Below are positions 15,493 through 24,594 of a stretch of DNA of 64,000 bases, one piece after another. The number at the start of each line of letters is the position of its first letter. Within the stretch, counting starts at the first letter, position 1. The position numbers were made by a program, and so were the translations under genes. The notes beneath the pieces were generated by a model. The model was not told the origin of the DNA. It saw only the letters and a program-made list of their open reading frames with translations, and searched no databases. Origin of the DNA: Clostridia bacterium (GTDB lineage Bacteria > Bacillota > Clostridia > Christensenellales > CAG-138); NCBI GenBank assembly GCA_016292635.1, contig JAEDIC010000002.1, positions 62,001 to 126,000 on the forward strand, written 5' to 3'.

Positions 15493-16670
15493 CAGCTGTT
15501 CTGATACGCCTCCTTGTCCTTCAGGAAGTCGTCATAATCCTTGGAGAATACCAGCTCTGTGGAATCTCTCGACTTAAGCACGAAGTAAAGATATCCGTCC
15601 TCCATGTATTCCTCATCGGGATACAAGGCGGCGTATATGGCATTGTTGCCGGGGTTGTCTATTGAGCCAACGGGCAGACCGTCCACATTATATGTGTTGT
15701 AGGGGGAATCCACCGCCATCTGCTCGGAGGTGAAATCCAGTACGTTTTCGGTATTGAATATGTATTTCAGGGGGGCATCGCTCTGGAGGCGCATCCCCTG
15801 GTTCATACGGTTGTGGAATACGGCGGAAACCTTGGCAAAGTCCGCGGTTTTGGCCTCCCTCTCTATTATGGAGGCAAGGGTCACCACATCGTCCACGGAC
15901 ATATTCAGTTCCTGTGCACGGGCCATATATTCGTCGTTAAATACCTCATTGAACCTTATGAGCATCTTGGCGATTATGCTCTTTGCGGAAGCGCCGACAT
16001 ACACCTCGTATGTATCCGGGAAGAGATACCCTTCGAGTGCATACCGCCTGTCTCCCGCATCTTCACTTTGCAGTATGGCGTTTATAAAGCTGTACTCAGC
16101 GAAGGATTCGCCGGTTTCGCAGAGAGAGAGGAATTCGTCCTTGCTTTCAAGCACCCCGAGCTCAACCAGCCTGTCCGCAATGTCCGCTATTTCCATGCCC
16201 TCGGGTATGGTGAACTTCACTGTCTGCCTTGCGGGGTTGCCGGTGCAGATTATATCCACCATCTGGGCAATGTCCATATTGCGGCTGAGCACATATGTGC
16301 CCGCCTTAAGAGTGCTGGATTTGCCTGTAAAGTCAACATATATCTTGAATGCGGCCTTGCTCTTTATAAGGCCCACGTTGCCCTCGCCGCCCGCCTCGTA
16401 AAGAAGTTTGGCAATGGTGGAGGCGCCGCTGCCCTTTTCTATGGTAACGGTAATGGGCGTAGCGTCGGAGCTATCCACAGGGCGCACGTATTCATCCAGA
16501 GCATAGTCAATGGCCGCTCTGGCAATAAAGAAGCATATGGCTATGCTGATGCCGTAAATCAGCACAGGACGCAGCACCCGCATGAGCTTTCTGCGCCTGT
16601 ATTTTTTTTGCCTTGCGGCGCTGAGCTTTTCCGCAGCCTGGTTTTCCCGGCTGTTTTCGGTGTTTTCCAT
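15492..16670 (-). CDS. mltG: Endolytic murein transglycosylase MltG
   Basis: A 392-residue protein with a basic cytoplasmic N-terminus, one membrane span (VLIYGISIAICFFIARAAI), a LysM-like domain and the YceG/MltG catalytic domain. The catalytic glutamate is in TLASIIEREAKTADF; EGYLFPDTYEV and LPVGSIDNPG are further family marks. It cleaves nascent glycan strands at the membrane and helps set strand length. Its ATG directly follows the ylbF-like stop (TAAATG). Confidence 0.95.
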   Translation of the reverse strand: MENTENSRENQAAEKLSAARQKKYRRRKLMRVLRPVLIYGISIAICFFIARAAIDYALDEYVRPVDSSDATPITVTIEKGSGASTIAKLLYEAGGEGNVGLIKSKAAFKIYVDFTGKSSTLKAGTYVLSRNMDIAQMVDIICTGNPARQTVKFTIPEGMEIADIADRLVELGVLESKDEFLSLCETGESFAEYSFINAILQSEDAGDRRYALEGYLFPDTYEVYVGASAKSIIAKMLIRFNEVFNDEYMARAQELNMSVDDVVTLASIIEREAKTADFAKVSAVFHNRMNQGMRLQSDAPLKYIFNTENVLDFTSEQMAVDSPYNTYNVDGLPVGSIDNPGNNAIYAALYPDEEYMEDGYLYFVLKSRDSTELVFSKDYDDFLKDKEAYQNS

Positions 16671-17012
16671 TTATTCCTCCAGCATACCCAGATCCACGTC
16701 TATGGCCTCGGCAAGTATCTTGTAAATATCGCTCACCATACGGTTAAGCCTGTATTCCGCCATAAGGAAAGCAGAGGCGTCGTGATTCATCTGAAGCAGC
16801 TCGCCTACCTTCTGAAGCCTCTGCAGGGATTCATCATCCTTGTTGCCGGTTACCATAGCGGCCTGTGCGGATATCTGCAGTTTGTGGTATTCCTTTATCA
16901 ATGACGCCGTGGTCTTGTTTTCATAGGCCTTTTCCCTGGTGGTCTTAAATTCCCTGTATTCCTCGCTGTCCTTTATGAGCCTTGCCAGCTCGTTCGCCTT
17001 GTCGTATACCAT
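16671..17012 (-). CDS. YlbF/YmcA-family protein
   Basis: A 113-residue helical protein matching the YlbF family (ELARLIKDSEEYREFKTTREKAYEN, then QLSAQAA-like and NRMVSDIYKILAEAIDVDLG). In Bacillus, YlbF, YmcA and YaaT form a complex that works with RNase Y in mRNA maturation and affects sporulation and competence. Here it lies 21 bp after RNase J, which also suits an RNA-processing link. Which paralogue it equals is unclear. Confidence 0.88.
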   Translation of the reverse strand: MVYDKANELARLIKDSEEYREFKTTREKAYENKTTASLIKEYHKLQISAQAAMVTGNKDDESLQRLQKVGELLQMNHDASAFLMAEYRLNRMVSDIYKILAEAIDVDLGMLEE

Positions 17013-17033
17013 AGCCGTGCCTCCCTGTGTATT

Positions 17034-18689
17034 TTATATTTCGATTATTATTGGCAGCACCATAGGCCTGCGCCTGGTCTGCTCGTAAAGGTAATTCTTC
17101 AGGCTGTTGCGTATGTCGTTCTTTATTGAAGACCAGTTGCTCTTGTGGTTCTTTTCAAACTGGGTCGCCTTTGAGCTTACCAGCTCACGGGCCTCCTTGA
17201 GCAGCTCCTCTGAGTTTTTCTCGTAAACAAAGCCGCGGGAAAGTATCTCGGGCGCCGCAAGCATTGCGCCGGTCTGCCGGTTCAGCGTTATAACGGCGGT
17301 GAATATGCCGTCTTCGGACAGCAGCTTCCTATCCCTCAGCACCACGTTGCCTATATCGCCTATGCCGCTGCCATCCACCATTACGCTGCCCGCTGTAACG
17401 CTGCCCGCCATGCGGCCCCTGTTTCGGGTAAGCTCAACCACATCGCCAATTTCGGTAATGAAGATATTCTCATTGGATATGCCCAGCTCCTCCGCAAGCT
17501 CCGCATGCTGATAAAGATGGCGCACCTCGCCGTGAACAGGTATGAAGAACCTGGGTTTAACAAGGGTAAGCATCAGCTTAAGCTCTTCCTTGCAGGCGTG
17601 TCCGGAAACGTGAACATCCGCCATGTGGTCGTATATTACCCTTGCGCCATGCTGATAGAGCTGGTTTATCACCTTTGCAACGCTCTTTTCGTTGCCGGGT
17701 ATGGATGAGGCGGATATTATCACCATATCTCCCTTGCCCACGTTTACCCTGTGAGAGGAGTTTGCCATGCGGAAAAGTCCGCTCATGGGCTCGCCCTGTG
17801 AGCCGGTGGTTATTACGCAGATCTGGTCGTCCCGAAGCTTTTTAAGCTGGTTTACGTCAACTATGCTCTCGTCCGGCAGCTGCAGATAGCCAAGATCCCT
17901 CGCTATCTCTGCGATCTTTACCATGCTGCGGCCCTGGAAGCATATCATCCTGCCAAAGGATATTGCCACATCCGCTATTTGCTGTATGCGGTATATATTC
18001 GAGGCAAAGGTGGCAACTATCACCCTGCCCTTGGCCTTGTCGAAATAATGTTCAAATGTTTTGCCTATGCCCCTTTCGGATGGGGTATGGCCGTCGTGTT
18101 CAACGTTTGTGCTGTCGCTCATAAGGGCCAGCACGCCACGGGAACCGTAATATGCAAGGCGGGCGATGTCGATGGGCTCTCCGTCGATGGGGGTATAGTC
18201 CACCTTAAAGTCGCCGGTGTGTATAACGGTACCAACGGGAGTATTTATAGCGAGGGCGCAGGCGCCGGCTATGGAGTGGCTGGTCTTTATGAATTCCACG
18301 CTGAAGCATCCCAGGCGAATGGTATCCCCGGGGCTTACGCAGTTAAGGTCCGCCTTATCCACCTTTATCTCGGTGAGCTTCTGCTCAATAAGGGCGATGG
18401 TAAGCTTTGTCGCGTACAGCGGCGCGTGCAGCTTCTGCAAAGCGTAGGGCACTGCGCCTATGTGGTCCTCATGCCCGTGGGTTATGAGTATGCCGCGGAT
18501 GTTCTGGGCGTTCTTTTCAAGGTAGGTCATGTCCGGGATTACAACGTCAATGCCAGGCATATCGTCATCCGGAAAAGCGAGGCCGCAGTCCACTATGATG
18601 ATATCGTTGCCGTATTCTATTACGGTCATGTTCTTTCCTATTTCCCCTACGCCCCCAAGGGGGATTATTTTAAGTTTTTTAGATGCCAA
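17034..18689 (-). CDS. rnj: Ribonuclease J
   Basis: A 551-residue metallo-beta-lactamase/beta-CASP RNase with endonuclease and 5'-3' exonuclease activity. The zinc motif HGHEDHIGAVPYAL, the histidine of TSHSIAGACAL, the aspartate in HTGDFKVD and the late histidines (DHMADVHVSGHACKEEL, then PVHGEVRHL) are all present. A C-terminal dimer/RNA-contact region ends in RRRPMVLPIIIEI. It is the first gene of rnj-ylbF-mltG-U32. No partner RNase J paralogue is in this window. Confidence 0.95.
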   Translation of the reverse strand: MASKKLKIIPLGGVGEIGKNMTVIEYGNDIIIVDCGLAFPDDDMPGIDVVIPDMTYLEKNAQNIRGILITHGHEDHIGAVPYALQKLHAPLYATKLTIALIEQKLTEIKVDKADLNCVSPGDTIRLGCFSVEFIKTSHSIAGACALAINTPVGTVIHTGDFKVDYTPIDGEPIDIARLAYYGSRGVLALMSDSTNVEHDGHTPSERGIGKTFEHYFDKAKGRVIVATFASNIYRIQQIADVAISFGRMICFQGRSMVKIAEIARDLGYLQLPDESIVDVNQLKKLRDDQICVITTGSQGEPMSGLFRMANSSHRVNVGKGDMVIISASSIPGNEKSVAKVINQLYQHGARVIYDHMADVHVSGHACKEELKLMLTLVKPRFFIPVHGEVRHLYQHAELAEELGISNENIFITEIGDVVELTRNRGRMAGSVTAGSVMVDGSGIGDIGNVVLRDRKLLSEDGIFTAVITLNRQTGAMLAAPEILSRGFVYEKNSEELLKEARELVSSKATQFEKNHKSNWSSIKNDIRNSLKNYLYEQTRRRPMVLPIIIEI

Positions 18690-18767
18690 ATTATGGTCTT
18701 CCTTTCTGTTTCTTTCTTTTATATGTCGTTATACCTAAAAGGCATATCAATTCCAGTATACCTTAAT

Positions 18768-18796
18768 ATTATACTATCCATACCCGTTTACCACAA
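18768..18796 (-). promoter_or_regulatory. Promoter of the rnj operon
   Basis: On the minus strand TTGTGG (18796-18791), a 17-nt spacer and TATAAT (18773-18768). Confidence 0.6.
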
Positions 18797-18934
18797 GCGC
18801 ACTATTTTGTAAACAATATTAGGTGAATTTGTAAACGGCGTACCCGCCAGACCATTTTGTTGTATAATGCCCATGGCACTTTTGCCATTCTTTCGCCGGA
18901 TAATTTTGCCAGAGGAAAAAGCCCTGAAAAGATG

Positions 18935-18963
18935 TTGATACCCGGCAAACATTCAGGTATAAT
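18935..18963 (+). promoter_or_regulatory. Promoter of the first VanW-domain gene
   Basis: TTGATA, a 17-nt spacer and TATAAT, about 36 bp before the ATG, with GGAG as ribosome binding site. Confidence 0.75.
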
Positions 18964-18999
18964 GTATTAGTTGTAATATGCACTTACGGAGATAATTTA

Positions 19000-20553
19000 A
19001 TGGATACAAGAAACCGCAGCCGCAGCAGCCGCCCCGTGTCCGCCGACACCTCGGCAGATATGCAGACCGGCAGCCGCAGAAGAAAAAAGAAGAATCCTTA
19101 CAGGGCGCTGAACCGCAGGCTTTTTGCATTGGCGGCAATACTTATCGCGGCTCTTGCCGCAGTATTTTTTCTGCGCCTCAGATATACCCATATACCCAGC
19201 GAAAAGAAGCTCCGCTCCTACCTTGACGAAGGCACTTACCTGAGCGGCATAGTCATAAACGGCAAAAACGTATCCGGCATGACGCTGGATGAAGCCCGCA
19301 GCGCCATATTCCCCATGCTGGAAGAGACCGCGAAGAGCGTAAACATCGGCGTATCCTGCGGCTCCAGCCTGTGGCTCTTCACAGGAGCAGATATGAAAGT
19401 ATCCACCGACCTTGAATACGTTCTTGCCGAAGCAATGCTGTTTGGCCGGGGCGACACCGCCGCCGTAAACAGCAAGGCAAAAAAAGAGCTGAAGGAAAAC
19501 GGCAAAGAATTCGCCGTTACATTATCCCCGGACGCGACCCTCCTTAAAGAGGAGATAGCCGATATTGCGGCTGCTGTGGATACGCCTGCCGTTGAGCCCT
19601 TTGCCGAGGCCAATATATGGTCCGCAACTCCCGCGTTCAACTATTACGAAGGCGTGGACGGCCACGTGCTGGACCAGGAAGCTCTGCTCACCGCCATCAC
19701 CGACGCCATGGCCGCAGGCAATTATCAGGCCCTGCTGAAGCCCGAGCTGGTTACTCAGGCTCCCTCCCATTCCATGGACTGGCTTAAGGAGAACACCAAG
19801 CTGCGCTCCACATGGCAAACCGAATTCGGCGGCAGCTCCAGCTCCCGCAACGCAAACCGCGTAGGCAATATTCAAAAGGCAGCCACCCTTCTCAACGGCT
19901 GCGTAGTACAGGTCGGCGAAGAATTCAATTTCAACGGCTTCATCGGCCCCCGCACAGAAAGCGGCGGCTGGCCCCTTGCCCCCGGCATAGTAAACGGCAA
20001 CACCTACGAAATGCAGGCAGGCGGCGGCATCTGCCAGGTTTCCACCACACTGTACAACGCTCTTCTCTGCTGCGGCAGCGAGATAGAGATAACCGAGCGT
20101 TACCATCACTCCTGGCCCTCCAGTTACGCCGATATTGGCCTTGATTCCACCGTTACCGGCACGGTTGACAGCGGCAAAAGCCTGAACTTTATCAACAACA
20201 CCGGCGCTCCCCTATATATTTTCGCTTACTGCGACCAGAGCGCCTATACCATGACCATTTACATCTACGGCGAACCCCTTCCCGAGGGCATTACCTACAA
20301 GACCCGTGGCGAAGTTACCGAAACCATCGAACCCGCCGAAACCGTAACCGAGGAAAACCCCGAATGGCCCATGGGCTATAAGGAAAACACCGTTACCTCC
20401 CGGAAAGGCTACAAGTCCGATGTATACAGGGATAAGTACATCAACGGCACGCTGGACAGCTCCGAATTCCTCTATGAGGACAGCTATCGTGCAGTACAGG
20501 GCAAGATAACCATAGGCACAGGCGATCCCAGTCTGCCCAAACCCACTGCGTAA
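19000..20553 (+). CDS. VanW-family membrane-anchored cell-wall protein
   Basis: A 517-residue protein with a basic, Ser/Arg-rich cytoplasmic tail, one membrane span (LFALAAILIAALAAVFFL) and an extracellular part. The first section is a peptidoglycan-binding-like region (INGKNVSGMTLDEARSAIFPMLEE). The VanW domain follows (RVGNIQKAATLLNGCVV, then AGGGICQVSTTLYNALL and YHHSWPSSYADIGLD). A G5-like tail ends the protein. VanW domains are widespread in clostridial envelope proteins; the name comes from a vancomycin cluster and does not indicate resistance. Function unknown. A paralogue lies at 23049. Confidence 0.85.
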   Translation: MDTRNRSRSSRPVSADTSADMQTGSRRRKKKNPYRALNRRLFALAAILIAALAAVFFLRLRYTHIPSEKKLRSYLDEGTYLSGIVINGKNVSGMTLDEARSAIFPMLEETAKSVNIGVSCGSSLWLFTGADMKVSTDLEYVLAEAMLFGRGDTAAVNSKAKKELKENGKEFAVTLSPDATLLKEEIADIAAAVDTPAVEPFAEANIWSATPAFNYYEGVDGHVLDQEALLTAITDAMAAGNYQALLKPELVTQAPSHSMDWLKENTKLRSTWQTEFGGSSSSRNANRVGNIQKAATLLNGCVVQVGEEFNFNGFIGPRTESGGWPLAPGIVNGNTYEMQAGGGICQVSTTLYNALLCCGSEIEITERYHHSWPSSYADIGLDSTVTGTVDSGKSLNFINNTGAPLYIFAYCDQSAYTMTIYIYGEPLPEGITYKTRGEVTETIEPAETVTEENPEWPMGYKENTVTSRKGYKSDVYRDKYINGTLDSSEFLYEDSYRAVQGKITIGTGDPSLPKPTA

Positions 20554-20576
20554 AATAACAATAATAAGTACGTTAA

Positions 20577-20604
20577 AATGCCGCCTTGCAGGCGGCATTT
20601 TTAT
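20577..20604. terminator. Bidirectional terminator between VanW gene and DUF5655 gene
   Basis: AATGCCGCC pairs with GGCGGCATT around TTGCA, with TTTTATT on one side and an A-run on the other, between convergent gene ends. Confidence 0.8.
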
Positions 20605-20609
20605 TATGC

Positions 20610-20978
20610 TTATTTCTTCTTCCCCTTGCGCAGGGCAAATTCGTGCGCCATATCCATCCAGCTCAGCAGCTCCGCATCTATCTCGTGAGTATCCTTAACG
20701 ATAACATGGTGCGTCCACCTGCCGGGATACGGCTCAGTGGCAACATATATCCTGTCGCCGTCCAACCTGAATGGCAATCCAAATGTGACCAATAGTCCCT
20801 TTCCCTTGCGAGGCAGGGAGGCGCAGCCAAAACAAAAGCCATCGTAAAATGATATCTGGGTTTTCTGAGTTTTAACGGTCATATCGGGATAAGTGTTCAG
20901 CAGCCTTTGTTCCAGGGCGGAATATATGGGCAGGCTGTCCGGCATTTTATCAAAAAACAGCAGAGCTTCGCCTGTCAT
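20610..20978 (-). CDS. DUF5655-like domain protein
   Basis: A 122-residue protein resembling the DUF5655 family: VKTQKTQISFYDGFCFGCASLPRKGKGLLVTFGLP, then WTHHVIVKDTHEIDAELLSWMDMAHEFA. The family is thought to be a small nucleotide- or DNA-binding fold but has no proven function. It starts 1 bp after the DNA methyltransferase stop and must be co-transcribed with it, though such proteins also occur elsewhere. Confidence 0.65.
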   Translation of the reverse strand: MTGEALLFFDKMPDSLPIYSALEQRLLNTYPDMTVKTQKTQISFYDGFCFGCASLPRKGKGLLVTFGLPFRLDGDRIYVATEPYPGRWTHHVIVKDTHEIDAELLSWMDMAHEFALRKGKKK

Positions 20979-20979
20979 A

Positions 20980-22152
20980 TCAGTAATCCCAAATGGATAT
21001 ATTTCCGTAAAGATCGGATACGAGCAAGGTTAGCCCTCCGCCCTTTACCGAAAGCTTTTTCCCCGGAGCAGGGACGGTATCATAGGAATCCGCCACGAAT
21101 ATATCCCCCTCAATATGACCCGCAGCCAGATAGGACAATGCTTCATTCGGGCATACCACAAAGCCGTCCTTGCTGCGCTCCACGGTAATATCCGGCTTTT
21201 TGCCCCAATCCGGCTGGGATATGTATTCTATCTCCATATGGTAATCCTCGGAAAACATGGAGGTATCACTGTGGCATTCCAGCAGGCGTTTTCTCAATGT
21301 CATCAGCGCCGCCTGGGAAGCATCCGCCGCTATCCACCTGCGGCCCAGCATTGCCGCTGCGGCAGCCGTGGTTCCGCTGCCGGAAAACAGGTCCGCAACG
21401 ATATCTCCCTCGGCGGAGGATGCCAGTATTATCCTTTTCAGCAGTGCCTCGGGCTTTTGGGTGCTGTATCCCGTGCGCTCGGGGTCCCGCTGATGAAGAT
21501 GCTCTATATCCGTCCACACGTCGCTTGGGAACACAAGCGAGTCCTCATAGTATTTATACACCTTGCCGCCGGAGCGAACGGAATAATACACCCGCCCCTG
21601 CTCATCCACCTGCCGCTTCATGTGGTTACGGCGCTCAGGTCCACGGGGAATGCCCACAGATACCATGTCAAAGTAGTTGCTTGCCCCCTTGCGGTATACA
21701 AGGATATTGTCATGCTTTCTTGAAAAATGCTTTGTGGCCCGTCCGCCGGATTTATACGCCCATATTATTTCGTTTACAAAGTTCTTTTTGCCGAATATAT
21801 CGTCCAGCATAAGCTTAAGATATGCCGCCATTCTGTAATCCACATGAAGATACAGCGTGCCGTCGCCGGCAAGAAGCTCTTTGCTCAGGGACAACACATT
21901 TCCCATCATTTCCATATATCTATCATGGGAAAGGTTATCCGCATAGGCAGGCACTTTAATGCTATTTCCCTTTGTGCCTGTCTTTATGGCAAACGTATCA
22001 CCCGTTCCAAATGGCGGGTCAAGGTATATGAGCCTTACTTTGCCGCTGTGGGTCTGAAGCAGCTTTTGTGCTGCCTCCTCCGCCCTGCCCAGCAGGAACA
22101 GGCCCGGACCTCCTGCGGAATATACTTCGCCTTTGCATTCAATACGAGCCAT
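20980..22152 (-). CDS. Solitary DNA methyltransferase, beta-class (N6-adenine or N4-cytosine)
   Basis: A 390-residue protein with the catalytic motif IYLDPPFGTGDTF (motif IV, DPPF rather than the more common DPPY) at about residue 45. The SAM-binding motif ADLFSGSGTTAAAAAMLGR follows at about residue 255. This order marks the beta class used by type II and type III systems. Between them are FVNEIIWAYKSGGR and the YSTQKPEALLKRII segment typical of the family. The last 100 residues are an extra C-terminal domain I do not recognise. No restriction subunit is adjacent. Confidence 0.88.
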   Translation of the reverse strand: MARIECKGEVYSAGGPGLFLLGRAEEAAQKLLQTHSGKVRLIYLDPPFGTGDTFAIKTGTKGNSIKVPAYADNLSHDRYMEMMGNVLSLSKELLAGDGTLYLHVDYRMAAYLKLMLDDIFGKKNFVNEIIWAYKSGGRATKHFSRKHDNILVYRKGASNYFDMVSVGIPRGPERRNHMKRQVDEQGRVYYSVRSGGKVYKYYEDSLVFPSDVWTDIEHLHQRDPERTGYSTQKPEALLKRIILASSAEGDIVADLFSGSGTTAAAAAMLGRRWIAADASQAALMTLRKRLLECHSDTSMFSEDYHMEIEYISQPDWGKKPDITVERSKDGFVVCPNEALSYLAAGHIEGDIFVADSYDTVPAPGKKLSVKGGGLTLLVSDLYGNISIWDY

Positions 22153-22183
22153 GCTTCCTCCTCATAAGGTAATATCGCCATAC

Positions 22184-22211
22184 AAAAAAAGGGGATGCGT
22201 GGCATCTCCCT
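22184..22211 (-). terminator. Terminator of the GntR regulator gene
   Basis: On the minus strand a GATGC/GCATC stem, extended by Gs and Cs, is followed by seven Ts, just past the regulator stop. Confidence 0.7.
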
Positions 22212-22219
22212 GTATAATA

Positions 22220-22861
22220 CTACATAGTGGCGCTGTGGGCATTCTTTACGTGCTTTTCCATTGCATCCTTCGCAGCTTCAGGGTCTCCCGCCTCTATGGC
22301 GGCGAATACAGCCCTGTGTTCTTTTAATGAATCATTGGGCCGGCTGGGTATGGTAAGGCTGCTGGTACGTGCCCTGCGGGTATTCTGGTGCAGCGATGCC
22401 AGAATATGACTGAGCATTCTGCTGGCGCAAGCCCTGTAAATAAGTTCGTGAAACTCGTTATCCAGCCTGGAAAGCTGCGCCGCGCCGCCCCTGCCGGTAT
22501 AAAAGTCCATAAGGTCCACCTTTTCAGCAAGGGCATCAAGCTGTTCCTGCGTTCTGCGCTGTGCTGCCCAGTATGCCGCAAGACCTTCCAGCATTTGGCG
22601 AATAATGTAAATATCGTCAATGTCGTTTTCGGATATCGCCTGCACCACCACGCCCCTGTTGGGCATGGAAAGCACAAGTCCCTCCAGCTCAAGCTGCTTA
22701 AGCGCTTCTCTTATGGGCGTACGGCTCACCTGCAGCTTCTCTGCGAGGCGGGTCTCCACAAGATAATCTCCGTCCTTGTAGCTGCCGTCCAGTATACCGT
22801 TTCTAATATGGTCATATACCTTTGATGTAAGTGACTGCTTATCGCCCGCTTCAAAAAACAC
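22220..22861 (-). CDS. GntR-family regulator with FCD domain
   Basis: The product of about 213 residues has an N-terminal winged helix (LTSKVYDHIRNGILDGSYKDG, then VSRTPIREALKQLELEGLV) and a C-terminal FCD domain (IRQMLEGLAAYWAAQ, then LDNEFHELIYRAC and LKEHRAVFAAIEAGD). FCD regulators respond to small organic acids and usually bind a metal through the Asp/His set. A GTG at 22861 is chosen because AGGAGG lies 8 nt before it; a longer ATG-led frame would run through likely operator DNA. The target is not evident; two GTATAC-centred sites upstream suggest autoregulation. Confidence 0.88.
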   Translation of the reverse strand: MFFEAGDKQSLTSKVYDHIRNGILDGSYKDGDYLVETRLAEKLQVSRTPIREALKQLELEGLVLSMPNRGVVVQAISENDIDDIYIIRQMLEGLAAYWAAQRRTQEQLDALAEKVDLMDFYTGRGGAAQLSRLDNEFHELIYRACASRMLSHILASLHQNTRRARTSSLTIPSRPNDSLKEHRAVFAAIEAGDPEAAKDAMEKHVKNAHSATM

Positions 22862-22906
22862 GTTGCTTTTCCTCCTGTTACAAGTACTTCGCCTTGCTAT
22901 GTATAA

Positions 22907-22960
22907 TTGTATACTAAAATACAATTATTTTCAAGCGTATTCAGCATACTTTGTATACAT
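22907..22960 (-). promoter_or_regulatory. Two candidate operators of the GntR regulator
   Basis: TTGTATACTA (22907-22916) and TTGTATACAT (22951-22960) share the palindromic GTATAC core and are 44 bp apart, between the regulator start and the VanW lipoprotein gene. FadR/FCD-type regulators favour GT-N-AC palindromes. Binding is inference. Confidence 0.5.
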
Positions 22961-23048
22961 TGTAATTTTTAACACTTTCCCGCTGCATTTTTTTGATTTT
23001 TACTGCAGATACTACTGCAACAAAAGAAAAAAATGAGGATATTTGCCT

Positions 23049-24497
23049 ATGAAAAATACTGCTGTATGTCTGCTCATCCTGCTGTGCGCCATTATGCTGG
23101 CAGGCTGCGCAAAAGAATACTCCGGAATTGAGGAAGCGGAAAGCTCCGGTGCAACATTGGGAGAGTGCATACTTATCGACAACGTGGACGTATCCGGCAT
23201 GACCCCAGCCGGAGCGGTAGCCGCAGTGGAGGCGGCCCATACCGAAACGTTAAAGGGGCTGTATTATACCATAACTGCCGGTGAAGACAGCCTGGATATA
23301 AACGCCGCCCTGCTGCCCATAAGCTTTGACACCAGAGAAACGGTCATGGAAGCCCTTTCCCTTAAAAAGCACTGGCCCTCCGGCATACCGCCCCGCCAGC
23401 TATATACCACCATGGGCGCCGACCTTGAGCAGCTTAAACAGGCGCTGGAACAGCTATCAGGCGAACTGCAGTATGAACCCACAGACGCCACCGTCTCCTA
23501 CGATGCCGAAAAAGGGTTCATCTATACCGACCACAAGGACGGACGCGTGCTGGATATGGATCACCTTGCGGACAGCATGGCAGAGCTTATATCCGTCGGA
23601 AAAGGCGGCTCCATTGCGGCGGTAACCTCCCCCGTGCCCGCCAAGTATACCGCTGACATGGCCCGTCAGGACACCGTCCTTATATCCGAATTTACCACAT
23701 CCTTCGCCGGCAGCACATACGGCAGGGCAAACCGTGTATTCAATATAAAAAAGGCCGCATCCCTCATAAACGGCAAAACCATCGCCCCCGGGGAGGAATT
23801 CAACACCAATGCCGCCCTGGGAGACCGTACTAAGGAAAACGGCTGGAAAACAGCCACAGGTATAAGGGACGGCGCCTACGTTCAGGAATACGGCGGAGGA
23901 GTATGCCAGGTGTCCACCACGCTGTACAATGCGGCGCTTATGGCGGATCTTGAAATCACCGAGCGGCATCATCACTCCTGGCCTCTGGGGTATGTGGACA
24001 TAGGCAGGGACGCTACTATATCCACCGGCGGACCCAATCTGAGGTTCGTGAATTCCGGCCCATCCCCTATCACCATATCCGCAGCCGTGGATACGGTGGA
24101 AAAGACCGTTACGGTAAGAATATACGGCAGAGCCCTTGAAAACGGCGTTCGCATAGATGTAACTTCAAAAAAGACCGGCACCCTTTCCTCGCCCGGCACG
24201 GAAACGGTATACGATCCCTCCCTTGCCCCCGGGGAAAGAGAAACCGTACGCAAGGCACGCCGTGGCAGCGTTTCTGAAACATACAAGCTGTATTACTCAG
24301 CCGACGGAGAACTTATAAACAAGGAGCTGGTAACCGAGGATACATACCGCTCCATATCCGGCATAGTACACGTTGGCCCTAAAAAAGAGGCGGCTTCGGA
24401 TACATCCTCCGAAGCTGCCCGGCAAACGCCTGCCCCCGCCCCTGAGCCCACGCCGGTATCCGAGCCATCCCAAACTCCCCAGCAGACCTCACAATAA
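23049..24497 (+). CDS. VanW-family lipoprotein
   Basis: A 482-residue lipoprotein (MKNTAVCLLILLCAIMLAGC, lipid Cys near residue 20), paralogous to the protein at 19000. It repeats the VDVSGMTPAGAVAAVE segment, the VanW core (RVFNIKKAASLINGKTI, then GGGVCQVSTTLYNAAL and HHHSWPLGYVDIGRD) and a G5-like tail. It ends in a disordered Pro/Thr/Ser-rich stretch. The ATG at 23049 has GAGG upstream; a TTG two codons earlier is less likely. The two VanW genes differ in how they are anchored (lipid here, membrane span there). Confidence 0.85.
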   Translation: MKNTAVCLLILLCAIMLAGCAKEYSGIEEAESSGATLGECILIDNVDVSGMTPAGAVAAVEAAHTETLKGLYYTITAGEDSLDINAALLPISFDTRETVMEALSLKKHWPSGIPPRQLYTTMGADLEQLKQALEQLSGELQYEPTDATVSYDAEKGFIYTDHKDGRVLDMDHLADSMAELISVGKGGSIAAVTSPVPAKYTADMARQDTVLISEFTTSFAGSTYGRANRVFNIKKAASLINGKTIAPGEEFNTNAALGDRTKENGWKTATGIRDGAYVQEYGGGVCQVSTTLYNAALMADLEITERHHHSWPLGYVDIGRDATISTGGPNLRFVNSGPSPITISAAVDTVEKTVTVRIYGRALENGVRIDVTSKKTGTLSSPGTETVYDPSLAPGERETVRKARRGSVSETYKLYYSADGELINKELVTEDTYRSISGIVHVGPKKEAASDTSSEAARQTPAPAPEPTPVSEPSQTPQQTSQ

Positions 24498-24529
24498 CAT
24501 ACGCAAAAAGCCGCCGGAGAAGCGGGTGT

Positions 24530-24565
24530 CCGTAATACAGTAATTCGATGAATTGTTTATTACGG
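24530..24565 (+). repeat. Inverted repeat at the left edge of the acquired island
   Basis: CCGTAAT (24530) pairs with ATTACGG (24565), and AATTC/GAATT forms an inner stem. No T-tract follows directly. It lies 33 bp after the VanW stop and just before the change in codon usage. Confidence 0.5.
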
Positions 24566-24594
24566 CATCTATCTTGCAGGGTTGGTAACACGAA

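Larger units (their letters stand above)
18690..18999. other. Divergent intergenic region between rnj and the VanW gene
   Basis: The 310 bases hold no visible gene. They contain one promoter facing each way (described separately) and AT-rich sequence. A further TATAAT near 18868 lacks a good -35. Confidence 0.6.

Noticed and set aside
19000..24497. Vancomycin resistance from the two VanW-domain genes
   Set aside because: No vanHAX or vanRS genes are present; VanW domains are common in clostridial envelope proteins.
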